Shown: piece by piece, positions 25,703 to 35,469 of the stretch | How positions within the stretch are numbered: the first letter of the stretch is position 1 | Layout: each line of letters starts with the position of its first letter | Source: Crenothrix sp043729335 | Lineage (GTDB): Bacteria; Pseudomonadota; Gammaproteobacteria; Methylococcales; Methylomonadaceae | DNA length: 64,000 nt | NCBI RefSeq assembly: GCF_043729335.1 | Contig: NZ_JAYTLQ010000050.1 | Coordinates: forward strand, 105,547-169,546 | Reading direction: 5' to 3' | Made by a program: the position numbers and the translations under genes | Notes under the pieces: generated by a model | What the model saw: the letters and a program-made list of their open reading frames with translations, nothing else | What the model was told of the DNA's origin: nothing | The model's database searches: none

Positions 25703-26826
25703 CAGATAGCCTCCAAAATTGTGGCGATGCCTTGGCCACCGCCGATACATTGCGTGGCCAAAGCGTATTGCTTACCTTCGCGTTGTAACAGACTGGCGGC
25801 TTTACCTACAATGCGTGCACCTGTTGCACCTAAGGGATGTCCCAAGGCGATAGCACCGCCATCTAAATTAAGCCGGTCTAAATTAATGGGTAATTCTTTA
25901 AGCACTGCCAGTGTTTGGGCGGCAAAAGCTTCGTTAAGCTCGACAATATCAATATCCTCCAGCTTTAATCCCGCACGTTGCAAGGCTTTATGGGTGGCGG
26001 AAACAGGGCCTATGCCCATGATTTCAGGTGCGCAACCGGACACTGCGGTGGCTTTAATACGCGCTAATTTGGTGAGCTTATGGGCATCGGCATAGTCTTC
26101 GCTACAGACCAACACTGCGGCCGCACCATCGGTAAGCGGCGACGAAGTGCCTGCGGTAACCGTGCCATTTTTTTGAAAAGCGGGTGCTAATTGCCCCAAA
26201 TCAGCAGCAGTTGAATCAGGTCGCAAGCAACTATCTTTAGTCATACCGGCAATGGCGATAATTTCTTCATCTAATCGACCTTGCTGTTGCGCTAAATAAG
26301 CTTTTTGTTGGCTGGATAATGAAAAAATCTCCTGATCAATACGATCAATATTATAGCGTTGTGCCAAGTTTTCAGCGGTATCGCCCATGCCAATGTAAGC
26401 CTGCGGAAAGCGCTCATAAAGCCCAGGATTTGGCATAAAGTTATAGCCACCCATAGGAATACGGGTCATGGATTCAACACCGGCACAAATGAACACATCA
26501 CCGGCATTCATTTGAATAGCGCCTGCAGCAATATGAATGGCCTGCATGGAAGAACCGCAAAATCGGTTGAGCGTCATCCCCGCTACGCTAACCGGTAGAT
26601 CAGCCAAAAAAACCACTAATCTAGCCACGTTCATACCCTGTTCGCCTTCGGGAAATGCACAGCCGAGAATTAAATCTTCAATGTCATCAGGGTTGACACC
26701 GGTTTTAGCCATTAAACCTTTTATGACTTGCGCAACCAAATCATCTGGGCGTACTTTACTTAATAAACCTTTATTTGCAGGCGCAAACGGGGATCGGCAA
26801 TAACCGGCAATAACGACGTTTTTCAT
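25702..26826 (-). CDS. fadA: Acetyl-CoA acyltransferase (thiolase) FadA-like
   Basis: 374-residue thiolase that removes acetyl-CoA in the last step of beta-oxidation. The active-site cysteine is Cys90 in LNRFCGSSMQ; the second catalytic pair is in GGAIALGHPLGATG and CIGGGQG at the C terminus. The start is preceded by AAGGAG. It overlaps fadB by 1 bp, and the order fadA-fadB-fadE is on one strand. Thiolases can also run in the synthetic direction, but the FadB/FadE context favours degradation. Confidence 0.94.
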   Translation of the reverse strand: MKNVVIAGYCRSPFAPANKGLLSKVRPDDLVAQVIKGLMAKTGVNPDDIEDLILGCAFPEGEQGMNVARLVVFLADLPVSVAGMTLNRFCGSSMQAIHIAAGAIQMNAGDVFICAGVESMTRIPMGGYNFMPNPGLYERFPQAYIGMGDTAENLAQRYNIDRIDQEIFSLSSQQKAYLAQQQGRLDEEIIAIAGMTKDSCLRPDSTAADLGQLAPAFQKNGTVTAGTSSPLTDGAAAVLVCSEDYADAHKLTKLARIKATAVSGCAPEIMGIGPVSATHKALQRAGLKLEDIDIVELNEAFAAQTLAVLKELPINLDRLNLDGGAIALGHPLGATGARIVGKAASLLQREGKQYALATQCIGGGQGIATILEAI

Positions 26827-27063
26827 GTGTGTTCTCCTTGGAATGATGTTTCATCGTTAGCCATTTACTATCAAGGCTAAATCAATGATGCTAGCCCATC
26901 ACGATTTATTAATATGCGCAATAGACGCTTTTTTTTTAAGAATGTTCCGTTTTATGAATGCGCACAAGGCTTTTATAATTAAAATCGGGGGTTAATCGGA
27001 AGCATAGATTTTCAAATCTTTACCTTAATAATCCCACGATGAGCTGCGTTTTTTTCAGCTTGC

Positions 27064-27633
27064 CTAATAATCCTCATCATTTAAATCATCATATTTTTGT
27101 GCTAACTGTAATAGCACAATAACAGCCCCTGCGCCACCTTGCTTGGGTAATGCAGAGCAAAATGCCAAGACGTATTTATGTTGTCTTAGCCAAATATTAA
27201 GATTGTTTTTGAGTACCGGATGATTATCTGGTGACCGGTAACCTTTACCATGAATAATATGCACACAGCGCCTACCATTTTGTACGCTATCATACAGAAA
27301 ACGCACTAATTGTTGTTTGGCATCATGACTGTTTAAGCCATGTAAATCAATTTCTGCATCCAACCCAAAATAACCTTGCCGTAGTTTTTTGATGACATTT
27401 TTCTGCAAACCCGGTGCACTAAAATGAAGTGTATCTTCAACGCTGAGTTTTTCAACATCAATGTCTACAGATGGCAAAAAATAATCGTCTAGAGTGGCCA
27501 CGGCATGCTTAGGAACGGGGCTGGGTTTGGATTCTGGTTTTAATAGCACTTTGTCGCTAGTAATAAGGTGCACGCTGCCTATCATTTCCCTAAACAAGTG
27601 ACTATCCTGTGAACTAATGGTTTTTTTTGACAC
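27064..27633 (-). CDS. smrA: Smr-domain endonuclease-like protein
   Basis: 189-residue protein with a C-terminal Smr (small MutS-related) domain, recognised by the LDLHGL motif (here IDLHGLNSHDAKQQL near residue 97) and the IIHGKGYRS loop near residue 130. Single-domain Smr proteins of Gammaproteobacteria nick DNA or act on RNA. The N-terminal 80 residues are a poorly conserved linker. The frame starts at GTG 27633, and the SKKTISSQDSHLFRE beginning is family-like. It is divergent from surE. Confidence 0.88.
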   Translation of the reverse strand: MSKKTISSQDSHLFREMIGSVHLITSDKVLLKPESKPSPVPKHAVATLDDYFLPSVDIDVEKLSVEDTLHFSAPGLQKNVIKKLRQGYFGLDAEIDLHGLNSHDAKQQLVRFLYDSVQNGRRCVHIIHGKGYRSPDNHPVLKNNLNIWLRQHKYVLAFCSALPKQGGAGAVIVLLQLAQKYDDLNDEDY

Positions 27634-27708
27634 GAAAGCTGATTTTATTGAACAGAGTTGCTAGTATGTTTGATTTTATAGCGTATTCCGCTTTAGAGCG
27701 ATTGATAA

Positions 27709-28464
27709 ATGCACATTTTGTTAAGTAATGATGACGGGTATTTGGCTGAGGGTCTTAACGCATTAGCAAATGCTTTGCGTCCCTTCGCGGATATTACGGT
27801 GGTAGCGCCGGATAGAAACCGCAGTGGCGCAAGTAACTCGTTAACGCTAGAAATGCCTTTACGGGCTTACCAAACCGAAAATGGTTTTATAAAAGTGGAT
27901 GGCACGCCGACCGATTGTGTGCATTTGGCCATTACCGGATTACTGGAAAAAGAACCTGATATGGTATTTGCCGGTATTAATCACGGCGGCAATTTAGGCG
28001 ATGATGTCTTGTATTCAGGTACCGTTGCCGCCGCTACTGAAGGCCGTTTTTTAGGGTTGCCCGCAGTGGCCATTTCATTAGTGGGTTATCCCGCCGTGCA
28101 TTTTGAAACCGCTGCCCAGGTTGCCGTGACCTTATTGCAACAACTTATTGATCAGCCACTGCCTAAAGATACTATTTTGAATGTTAATGTGCCGGATATT
28201 CCGTTAAGCGATTTAAAAGGCTATCAGGCAACCCGCCTTGGCCAACGCCATAAAGCTGAACCGGTTATTACCAGTACTGATCCGCGCGGACGTTTGATTT
28301 ATTGGGTAGGCCCGCCCGGTGCTGAGCAAGATGCAGGCCCGGGCACTGATTTTTATGCTATTGCTGCCGGTTATGTATCGGTAACTCCGTTGCAACTGGA
28401 TTTAACCTGGTATGACCGTATCGCGCAACTACACGCCTGGTTGCCTAAAGAGCAGTATTCATGA
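27709..28464 (+). CDS. surE: 5'/3'-nucleotidase SurE
   Basis: 251-residue metal-dependent phosphatase that dephosphorylates nucleoside monophosphates and short polyphosphates. It opens with the family hallmark LLSNDDGYLAEGL (metal-binding Asp pair), followed by VVAPDRNRSGASNSLT near residue 35 and the GINHGGNLGDDVLYSGTVAAA segment near residue 90. It overlaps pcm by 4 bp (ATGA), the usual gammaproteobacterial pairing; nlpD and rpoS, which often follow, are absent here. Confidence 0.96.
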   Translation: MHILLSNDDGYLAEGLNALANALRPFADITVVAPDRNRSGASNSLTLEMPLRAYQTENGFIKVDGTPTDCVHLAITGLLEKEPDMVFAGINHGGNLGDDVLYSGTVAAATEGRFLGLPAVAISLVGYPAVHFETAAQVAVTLLQQLIDQPLPKDTILNVNVPDIPLSDLKGYQATRLGQRHKAEPVITSTDPRGRLIYWVGPPGAEQDAGPGTDFYAIAAGYVSVTPLQLDLTWYDRIAQLHAWLPKEQYS

Positions 28465-29120
28465 TGCCACATTTGCGCGGTATTGGCATGACCTCCCAAC
28501 GCACCCGCGACCGCATGATTGCGCGTTTAAAAGAGCAGGGCATTACCAACCCGCAAATACTGGAGATTATGCGCAATACTCCACGGCATATTTTTGTTGA
28601 CGAAGCTTTGGCCAGCAGAGCTTATGAAAATACAGCATTGCCGATTGGCTATAACCAAACTATTTCACAGCCGTATATTGTGGCTAGAATGACGGAATTG
28701 CTACTGGAACTGGGGCCATTACAACGTGTGCTTGAAATTGGAACCGGCTGTGGTTATCAGACGGCTATTTTGGCGCAGCTGGTTGATCATGTGTATTCGG
28801 TTGAACGAATTTTGCCCTTACAACGTAAGGCAATTTCACATTTGTGGGAATTAAAGATAAAGAACGTTAGCTATTTGCACAATGATGGGGGTTGCGGCTG
28901 GCCGGATTACGCGCCTTTTGACGGTATTATTGTGGCCGCCGCCCCGCAAATTATTCCACAAATATTATTACAACAAATGGCCATAGGGGGTGTTTTGATT
29001 ATACCTATTGGCAACGATGATCGCCAAAAATTGCACCGCGTTACTCGAAATACAAACGAATTTAGTATCGAAGAGCTTGAAGCAGTTAGTTTTGTGCCAT
29101 TTTTGTCGGGTCGAGAATAA
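28461..29120 (+). CDS. pcm: Protein-L-isoaspartate O-methyltransferase
   Basis: 219-residue repair enzyme that methylates L-isoaspartyl residues using S-adenosylmethionine. Motifs in order: the N-terminal TPRHIFVDEALASRAYENTALPI region, the isoaspartate-binding QTISQPYIVARM, the SAM-binding VLEIGTGCGYQTA near residue 91, and the VVAAAPQIIP and IPIGNDDRQKL segments at the end. Its start ATG overlaps the surE stop. Confidence 0.96.
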   Translation: MMPHLRGIGMTSQRTRDRMIARLKEQGITNPQILEIMRNTPRHIFVDEALASRAYENTALPIGYNQTISQPYIVARMTELLLELGPLQRVLEIGTGCGYQTAILAQLVDHVYSVERILPLQRKAISHLWELKIKNVSYLHNDGGCGWPDYAPFDGIIVAAAPQIIPQILLQQMAIGGVLIIPIGNDDRQKLHRVTRNTNEFSIEELEAVSFVPFLSGRE

Positions 29121-29522
29121 CGCCTTTAGGCAATGCGTCACATGTTGGCCTATCGTGTTTTAAGCACAAACATAGTTACCCGTAAAACATCGCTTTAACA
29201 GTGATAGCAATTTTTGCCGAAGCCAAGTAAGCTAAAAGGCATCAAAAACCATTTATTATTTATATAAAACAAGTAATAACAGTACGTTGGCCTATTTATA
29301 GGTATTAATACTCATTGTTAGACGGGTTTTCTTTGCTGTATAAATTGCAAAAAATGAGTAGAGATTTGTAGTAATGCCTTTTTTTCAGGTTATTGTGTTG
29401 CAGCAGGGCTTACTCTTTTATTTTACCGGTATATTTATTGAAATCGTGCAGGGCATTAAGTCATCATTCTAATTAGCAGAAGGATGGTAATAGTAATGCT
29501 CATAAAGGTATAGGGATTAATT
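29121..29522. other. Intergenic region, nothing recognised
   Basis: About 400 AT-rich bases between pcm and the BNR-repeat gene. I find no ORF with a ribosome site, no tRNA and no strong hairpin. The downstream gene's promoter must lie here, but no clear -35/-10 pair stands out. Confidence 0.5.
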
Positions 29523-31325
29523 ATGAAATTGATACAGAACATAATCGTCGTTGTTTTTGGCTTTTGTTGGGGAACAGTCTCTTATGCAGCAAATGGCGCT
29601 CTCACGCTTAACAAAGCTTACCCTTACAGTCGTGAGCCCAGTTACATTGCTGGCTCGGGAACATGTCCCAAGCGCACTTTAGGCACGGATATCTATTGGG
29701 GGACGGATGCAGTCAATGGAAATAACGGTAGGCAGTTGGTAAGGTATACTGCGGCTGGTGCTAAAACACTTTATCCAAAATCCAATATTGATAATCTCAG
29801 CCCGAAAGGCAGAACCAATAAACCTTTTGCTTATAAAACCATTGATAATATATGGCCTTTGCCTGATGGCAGTGTTTTATTTGCTGCTCAAGACGCGAAT
29901 AAGAATAGCTATTTGTATAAATTCAAAAATGGCAATGTAGGCAATAACCCAGTGGCCAAGGGCAGTATACCTGAGTATGGCAATAAGCAAGCCGTGCTGA
30001 ATATGGGCGAACGACTAATTAAAGGCGCAGTGAGTCCCGGCCCTAATATCCGTACCTTGCACCATCGTTCAATATTAGTGGCCACCATAAACTGCGCCAC
30101 CGTGCTGTTTTACGGGGAATACAATGTCAGTAAGGATAAACGGCTGGCCTTGTGGAAGTCTACCGATATGGGCAATACCTGGTCTATTGCTTTTGAATGG
30201 AATAGGCTGGCACAACAGACGTTTCATATTCATAGTGTGATACAAAATCCTTTTAATGGCTGGATTTACATTTTATTTGGCGATTACGATGCAGAATCGG
30301 CTATTGTTGCCTGGGATGGCAAATCACCCGCTAAACAGTCGGACAATCCATCACCGGCTCAAATGAAGAATTACCCAGGCTGGAAATCCATTGCCGGCTC
30401 AAAAAGGGTAAAAACTGGCGACTTAACTTTTACACCGCCAGCGCCTACGGGCACAGGCAAAGCCATTTGGATACCTGATGTAGATTCGCTTCAGGCGACA
30501 GATGATTTTACCGGCGGAGATACTCAAAAATCTAAAGGTGTTTTATATAGTCAACAGGCTAATTATGACCTGACTGGCTTACGCGCTACCGGTGCTATTC
30601 CTAGCTATAAAAAGGGTTTTTCACCCATACTGGGTACTAGAAGTGCCCAGAGTGGCAATATCTATTGGTCATCTTTTAGAATATCCAATAATACGTTGCC
30701 AGTGCCTGCTAAAGAAATTTACCTTTGGCGCTCCATTGATTCTGGATTACATTGGACACGGGATGTTAAGGCGCCTGTGTATCCAGAGGAAGGCGGTGAT
30801 TTTACCAGTATACCTAGCGATATGTATGTTAATTCTGATTCGGCAGGTACGGACTATTTGTCCATTGTCGGCAGTTACCTTGAGTTAGTTAAAGGCGGCC
30901 TCAGATACGGAAGTACTGCGGTTTATAAAAATCCTGGTGCGGGTATACTTCCAGTTGCAAAGGCTGACAAGTACGTCAAACCTTCAACTAAGTTACTTCG
31001 GGTTCAAGTTATTGATGTACCGGTAGCCCATGGCGTAGGTAAAAATGACTCACCTGTCGGCGCTACAAACCGTAAGTTCACACTTGTACCCAATAGCTTA
31101 AAGCGCATAGACAGCAATATAGCAGGGGGCGGTACGGGTAAAGCTTCCATTTCGCTGCGTTTTGATGCCACGGGTGCTTTCCGCTTTACTGTAGCGGCTC
31201 TGGCGGCTACGAAGCCAGTTGAGTATTGGAAAGACAAGCTGGGCACTTATCAATTTAAATACACTATGCTGTATAAAGGCGTAAAAACAGCCCCGGCAAC
31301 AGTAACTATTGTTTTGGTTAAATAA
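29523..31325 (+). CDS. Secreted Asp-box (BNR) beta-propeller protein
   Basis: 600-residue exported protein with a signal peptide (cut near Ala23). Two Asp-box motifs of the SxDxGxxW type are visible, STDMGNTWS near residue 218 and SIDSGLHWT near residue 408, and less perfect repeats lie between, which suggests a sialidase-like propeller. The C-terminal 120 residues form a separate beta-rich domain. I see no arginine triad or catalytic set of a true sialidase, so a binding or structural role is more likely. It is a single gene closed by the bidirectional terminator at 31328-31361. Role unknown. Confidence 0.75.
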   Translation: MKLIQNIIVVVFGFCWGTVSYAANGALTLNKAYPYSREPSYIAGSGTCPKRTLGTDIYWGTDAVNGNNGRQLVRYTAAGAKTLYPKSNIDNLSPKGRTNKPFAYKTIDNIWPLPDGSVLFAAQDANKNSYLYKFKNGNVGNNPVAKGSIPEYGNKQAVLNMGERLIKGAVSPGPNIRTLHHRSILVATINCATVLFYGEYNVSKDKRLALWKSTDMGNTWSIAFEWNRLAQQTFHIHSVIQNPFNGWIYILFGDYDAESAIVAWDGKSPAKQSDNPSPAQMKNYPGWKSIAGSKRVKTGDLTFTPPAPTGTGKAIWIPDVDSLQATDDFTGGDTQKSKGVLYSQQANYDLTGLRATGAIPSYKKGFSPILGTRSAQSGNIYWSSFRISNNTLPVPAKEIYLWRSIDSGLHWTRDVKAPVYPEEGGDFTSIPSDMYVNSDSAGTDYLSIVGSYLELVKGGLRYGSTAVYKNPGAGILPVAKADKYVKPSTKLLRVQVIDVPVAHGVGKNDSPVGATNRKFTLVPNSLKRIDSNIAGGGTGKASISLRFDATGAFRFTVAALAATKPVEYWKDKLGTYQFKYTMLYKGVKTAPATVTIVLVK

Positions 31326-31327
31326 GA

Positions 31328-31361
31328 TTAAACCGCGCAGCCTATAATCTGCGCGGTTTAA
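31328..31361. terminator. Bidirectional terminator hairpin
   Basis: Perfect 13-bp arms TTAAACCGCGCAG (31328-31340) and CTGCGCGGTTTAA (31349-31361) with an 8-nt loop, sitting in the 39-bp gap between convergent genes. T-rich tails are short on both sides. Confidence 0.75.
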
Positions 31362-31364
31362 AAG

Positions 31365-32804
31365 TTAAAGTTGAATGTTTCGGTATAAATCAAGATAGTG
31401 CTGTGCACTTTGGCGCCAAGAAAAATCGCTGTGCATGGCATTTTTTTGCATGATTAGCCACGCATCAGGCAATCCGTACAATAATAATGTGCGTTTAATG
31501 GCTTCCAATAATGCGCTAGCGTTGGCATCGTTAAATACAATGCCGGTTGCCGTATGATTAACTATATTTTCAGAGAGGCTATCCACCACGGTATCAGCTA
31601 ATCCACCGGTGTTTCTGACGATTGGAATTGTGCCATAACGCTGGCTATACATCTGGTTTAAGCCACACGGCTCAAAGCGTGATGGCATTAAGAAAATATC
31701 CACCCCCGCTTCAATAAGGTGCGCCAGCTCTTCATTATAGCCAATGGTAATGGCCAATTTATTAGGATAAACGTGCATTAAGTTTTGTAAACGCTGTTCA
31801 AAACTTTTATCGCCACTACCCAGTAATACAAACTGCACGGGCATAGCTAACAATTCAGGTAAGCAATCAATGATTAAATCGATGCCTTTTTGCTCAACCA
31901 AACGGCCGATTAAGCCCAGAACAGGTATGCTGCTATCGACGGGCAATGCCATACGTTTTTGCAGTTCTGTTTTATTGTGTTGCTTGTCAGCCAAGCTATC
32001 TGCGTTGTAATGCTGAGGAATATAGGTATCTGTTTCAGGATTCCAAAGGCTGGTATCAATGCCATTAATAATACCGACTAAATCAGGACTTCGGTGGATT
32101 AATAAACCTTCAAGGCCATAGCCATAAAGCGCAGTTTGAATTTCTAAAGCGTAGGTCGGGCTTACCGTGGTGATGCGATCGGCATAAACCAAACCACCTT
32201 TAATAAACGACAGCATGTCATGAAATTCTAGCCCTTCAGGATGCCATAACTGCCCAGGAAGATTTAGCGCGGTTAATACATTGGCAGGAAACAAGCCTTG
32301 ATACGCCATATTGTGTATGGTGAATACGGTTGCAGGGCGATTGTCTTCCAGTGACAACAAGGCAGGAACAAGCCCCGTTTGCCAGTCGTTACAATGCACA
32401 ATATCGGCTTTCCAGTCTAAGTAAGCTCTGTTCATGGCCACTTCAACAGCGATACGACACAATAGAGCGAAACGCTCGGCATTATTAGGCCAAGGATTAC
32501 CCTGTGCGTCGACATAAGGATTACCCGGTTGTTGGTAGAATTCAGGGCAATCAACCAACCAAACAGTAACTTCGCTATCAGGCATGAATGTTTCAAGAAT
32601 GTTGACATCACGATTATCCACCCGCAACGAACAGCGATAGCCAATGTCAGCAAAGGTTTTTGTCGCCTGGTAATAAGGCATGATGACTTTTATGTCTTGA
32701 GATAATTCAGCCAAAGCTTTCGGTAAGCTACCTGAAACATCAGCAAGACCGCCCGTTTTAATAAAGGGGTGCGCCTCGCTGGTAACAAAAAGTATTTTTT
32801 TCAT
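31365..32804 (-). CDS. glgA: Glycogen synthase (ADP-glucose type)
   Basis: 479-residue GT5 glucosyltransferase that extends alpha-1,4-glucan from ADP-glucose. The nucleotide-sugar site KTGGLADVSGSLPKAL (residues 17-32) is diagnostic. Further stations are HCNDWQTGLVPALL near residue 140, TIHNMAYQGLFP near residue 163, LIGRLVEQKGIDLI near residue 300 and the C-terminal MPSRFEPCGLNQMYSQRYG near residue 378. It is divergent from glgX with 275 bp between them, a compact glycogen locus. Type I methanotrophs commonly store glycogen. Confidence 0.96.
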   Translation of the reverse strand: MKKILFVTSEAHPFIKTGGLADVSGSLPKALAELSQDIKVIMPYYQATKTFADIGYRCSLRVDNRDVNILETFMPDSEVTVWLVDCPEFYQQPGNPYVDAQGNPWPNNAERFALLCRIAVEVAMNRAYLDWKADIVHCNDWQTGLVPALLSLEDNRPATVFTIHNMAYQGLFPANVLTALNLPGQLWHPEGLEFHDMLSFIKGGLVYADRITTVSPTYALEIQTALYGYGLEGLLIHRSPDLVGIINGIDTSLWNPETDTYIPQHYNADSLADKQHNKTELQKRMALPVDSSIPVLGLIGRLVEQKGIDLIIDCLPELLAMPVQFVLLGSGDKSFEQRLQNLMHVYPNKLAITIGYNEELAHLIEAGVDIFLMPSRFEPCGLNQMYSQRYGTIPIVRNTGGLADTVVDSLSENIVNHTATGIVFNDANASALLEAIKRTLLLYGLPDAWLIMQKNAMHSDFSWRQSAQHYLDLYRNIQL

Positions 32805-33079
32805 ATTATTTTTTTATAATTTTTCGTGGGTGATTTCTTGCGATTTTAACGACACTTTGTCTGAAACACCGAACGCTCTGTTAAGATACAACCGGTTTTA
32901 AGTGACTTTAATCGTCAGAGTATTGTAATTTAGAACTTGAATGAGATGTTGAGGAAAGATTAAAATTGCCGCCCAGAATCAGGCATTGTTATTAATAGCG
33001 GCGCTATATTGGGTAGTGGTAGGGTTTTAATCTGTCGCATAGAGATAAAAATGCAACCTGTTTAAACAATAGAAGAAGT
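32805..33079. promoter_or_regulatory. Shared divergent control region of glgA and glgX
   Basis: 275 bp between two outward-facing glycogen genes, so both promoters should lie here. I could not pick convincing boxes with confidence; no riboswitch-like fold is evident. Confidence 0.4.
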
Positions 33080-35167
33080 ATGAAAAACAAAAAACACGAA
33101 TTAAAGTCTGGAACGCCCTATCCATCAGGATCTAAACTGGGTACGGGAGGGGTTAATTTTTCTATTTTTAGTCGTCACGCTACTCATGTCGAGCTATTGT
33201 TGTTTGAGAGTGCAGAAAGCGAACATCCATTTCAGGTAATTGAATTACAAAAAGAAATTAATAGAACCTTTTTCTCCTGGCATGTTTATGTCGTGGGATT
33301 AACGGTAGGTATCTGGTATGTCTGGCGTATGGACGGCCCTAATATCCGCACATCCGGCTTACATTTTGACAAAGATAAACACCTTATTGACCCTTGGGCG
33401 CGTGCAATCAGTCATAAAAAGTGGGATCGTGGGGCGGCGTGTCGAGCCGGTGATAATGGCGCTACCGCCATGCGCTGTGTGGTTGTTGATGAAAGCTATG
33501 ATTGGGAAGGTGAAACGCCACTGCGTATCAGTAGTGAAAAATCTATTATTTATGAGCTGCATGTCGGTGGCTTCACTAAACACCCTTCTGCCAAAGTCGC
33601 TAATCCAGGTACATTTTCAGGGCTGATTGAAAAAATTCCGTATTTGCAAAGCCTGGGTATTACGCATGTTGAGTTATTGCCGATTATGGCATTTGACGAA
33701 CAAGATGTGCCGCATTCAACAGCAGCACTGGGGTTAAAAAATTACTGGGGCTATAGCCCGCATAGTTTTTTTAGTCCGCATCCGGGTTTTTGTGTCACAC
33801 CCGAACAATGTACGCACATCAAAGAGTTTCGCGATTTGGTTAAAGCACTGCACAAAGCCAAAATAGCGATCATCATGGATGTGGTTTTTAACCATACTTC
33901 CGAATCAGGTGTCGATGGGCCTATCATTAATTTTAGAGGCATAGGCGATAATATTTTTTATCACCATGACAAGTTTGATAAAAGTATTTTTCGTGATTAC
34001 ACCGGTTGCGGCAATACCATCAACGCGAATCACCCTTTGGTAACGCGCTTTATTATCAACTGTTTGGAGTACTGGGTTAAAGAAATGCACGTTGATGGTT
34101 TTCGCTTTGATTTAGCAAGCACATTATCGCGCGGTCAAGACGGCGAAGTTTTAACCGATCCGCCGGTGCTGTGGGGCATTGAATTATCCAAGCGCTTAGC
34201 TAAAACCAAATTAATTGCCGAAGCCTGGGATGCGGCTGGCTTGTATCAAGTAGGGAGTTTTCCGGGCTATCGCTGGGGCGAATGGAACGGCATTTACCGC
34301 GATGTAGTTCGGCGCTTTGTGCGCGGCGACAAAGGCGTCATTAAAGAGCTTGCTACGCGGATATGCGGCAGTAGCGATTTGTACGAGCATCAGGGGCGCT
34401 TGCCGATCAGCAGTATTAATTTTGTAACCTGCCACGATGGTTTTACCCTGCATGACTTATTAAGTTACAACCAGAAACACAATGAAGCCAATGGCGAAGA
34501 TAGCCGAGATGGCTGCAATAACAGCCTCAGTTTTAATTGGGGTGTGGAAGGTGAGACTGATAATAAAGTCATTTTAGATTTACGCAGAAAACTGGCCAAA
34601 AATGCGTTTGCCATTTTATTACTCAGCCAGGGCGTACCTATGTTACTGGCCGGTGATGAAATTCTCCACTCCCAGCAGGGTAATAATAATGCCTATTGCC
34701 AAGACAATACTTTAAGCTGGATAGATTGGCAAAAAGCCGCCGACAATGCTGACATGCTGCGGTTTGTGCAATGTCTGATTAGTTTACGTAAACGCCATGC
34801 GTCCATCATGCGGCGACGTTTTTTAACCGGAAAAGTTATCGAAGGTAGAGACATAGCGGATATTACCTGGCACGGTAGCCAGATTAATAAACCCCAATGG
34901 AATGACGCTGATTCCAGATTATTGGCTTTTACCTTGGCAGGTTACGAAACAGAGGAAGCTGATCTACATATTGTTATGAATATGTCCAATCAGCAGGAAG
35001 CTGTTGAGTTACCGATAATAAAAGGCAAGGCATGGTGCGTTGCCCTGGATACGTCGCTGCCATCACCTGACGATATTATTGCACCAGAAAACCAGCAGCC
35101 AGTATTAACACCGCATTATGCAGTCCCTGCCCAGACGGTTGTGGTGCTGGAAAATAGAAATGTTTAA
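33080..35167 (+). CDS. glgX: Glycogen debranching enzyme GlgX
   Basis: 695-residue GH13 isoamylase-type enzyme that hydrolyses alpha-1,6 branches. An N-terminal CBM48-like domain (GVNFSIFSRHATHVELLLF at residues 23-41) precedes the barrel. GH13 conserved regions are DVVFNHT near residue 270, DGFRFDLAS (nucleophile Asp) near residue 339, IAEAWDAAGLYQVG (acid Glu) near residue 380 and FVTCHDGFTLHD near residue 450. Start ATG 33080 follows an AGAAGAAG ribosome site. It pairs with the divergent glgA. Confidence 0.95.
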   Translation: MKNKKHELKSGTPYPSGSKLGTGGVNFSIFSRHATHVELLLFESAESEHPFQVIELQKEINRTFFSWHVYVVGLTVGIWYVWRMDGPNIRTSGLHFDKDKHLIDPWARAISHKKWDRGAACRAGDNGATAMRCVVVDESYDWEGETPLRISSEKSIIYELHVGGFTKHPSAKVANPGTFSGLIEKIPYLQSLGITHVELLPIMAFDEQDVPHSTAALGLKNYWGYSPHSFFSPHPGFCVTPEQCTHIKEFRDLVKALHKAKIAIIMDVVFNHTSESGVDGPIINFRGIGDNIFYHHDKFDKSIFRDYTGCGNTINANHPLVTRFIINCLEYWVKEMHVDGFRFDLASTLSRGQDGEVLTDPPVLWGIELSKRLAKTKLIAEAWDAAGLYQVGSFPGYRWGEWNGIYRDVVRRFVRGDKGVIKELATRICGSSDLYEHQGRLPISSINFVTCHDGFTLHDLLSYNQKHNEANGEDSRDGCNNSLSFNWGVEGETDNKVILDLRRKLAKNAFAILLLSQGVPMLLAGDEILHSQQGNNNAYCQDNTLSWIDWQKAADNADMLRFVQCLISLRKRHASIMRRRFLTGKVIEGRDIADITWHGSQINKPQWNDADSRLLAFTLAGYETEEADLHIVMNMSNQQEAVELPIIKGKAWCVALDTSLPSPDDIIAPENQQPVLTPHYAVPAQTVVVLENRNV

Positions 35168-35469
35168 GCCTGACTATTGAGCGCCTTCAGTGCTTTTTAT
35201 ATGGAAATCCCCAGCAAAAATTTTGTAAGCGAAGTGTTGTGGGTTTCCAACTTAAGGCGGGACAGGTGAAAGTGTGCCGTTTTTGGTGAGTCATTCGACA
35301 AGCTCATGGAGAGCCTTGTCGAACCGTGAACAACAAACCCTTCGACGAGCTTAGGGCGGACGGATGTCCCGTCTTAAGTTAATAGTCAATTAAAGTTATA
35401 ACACGCTAAGCTATTATCCATATTGCTTTGAAAAGCTATTTATATAACCCCCTGAAACAGGAGTAACTT
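35168..35469. other. Intergenic region occupied by a miniature repeat element
   Basis: About 300 bp; nearly half is the inverted-repeat-bounded element at 35249-35380. No ORF is supported. The AGGAGT ribosome site of the next gene is at its right end. Confidence 0.5.
35249..35380. mobile_element. 132-bp MITE-like element with 16-bp inverted ends
   Basis: Ends AACTTAAGGCGGGACA (35249-35264) and TGTCCCGTCTTAAGTT (35365-35380) are inverted repeats with one mismatch. Inside is a palindrome TTCGACAAG/CTTGTCGAA (35294-35323) and a further TTCGACGAGC unit at 35341. No transposase is encoded. The TTCGACAAGCTC-type core resembles intergenic repeats known from many proteobacteria. Confidence 0.55.

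Noticed and set aside
29523..31325. Sialidase
   Set aside because: Asp boxes alone are not enough; the arginine triad and Tyr/Glu pair of sialidases were not found.
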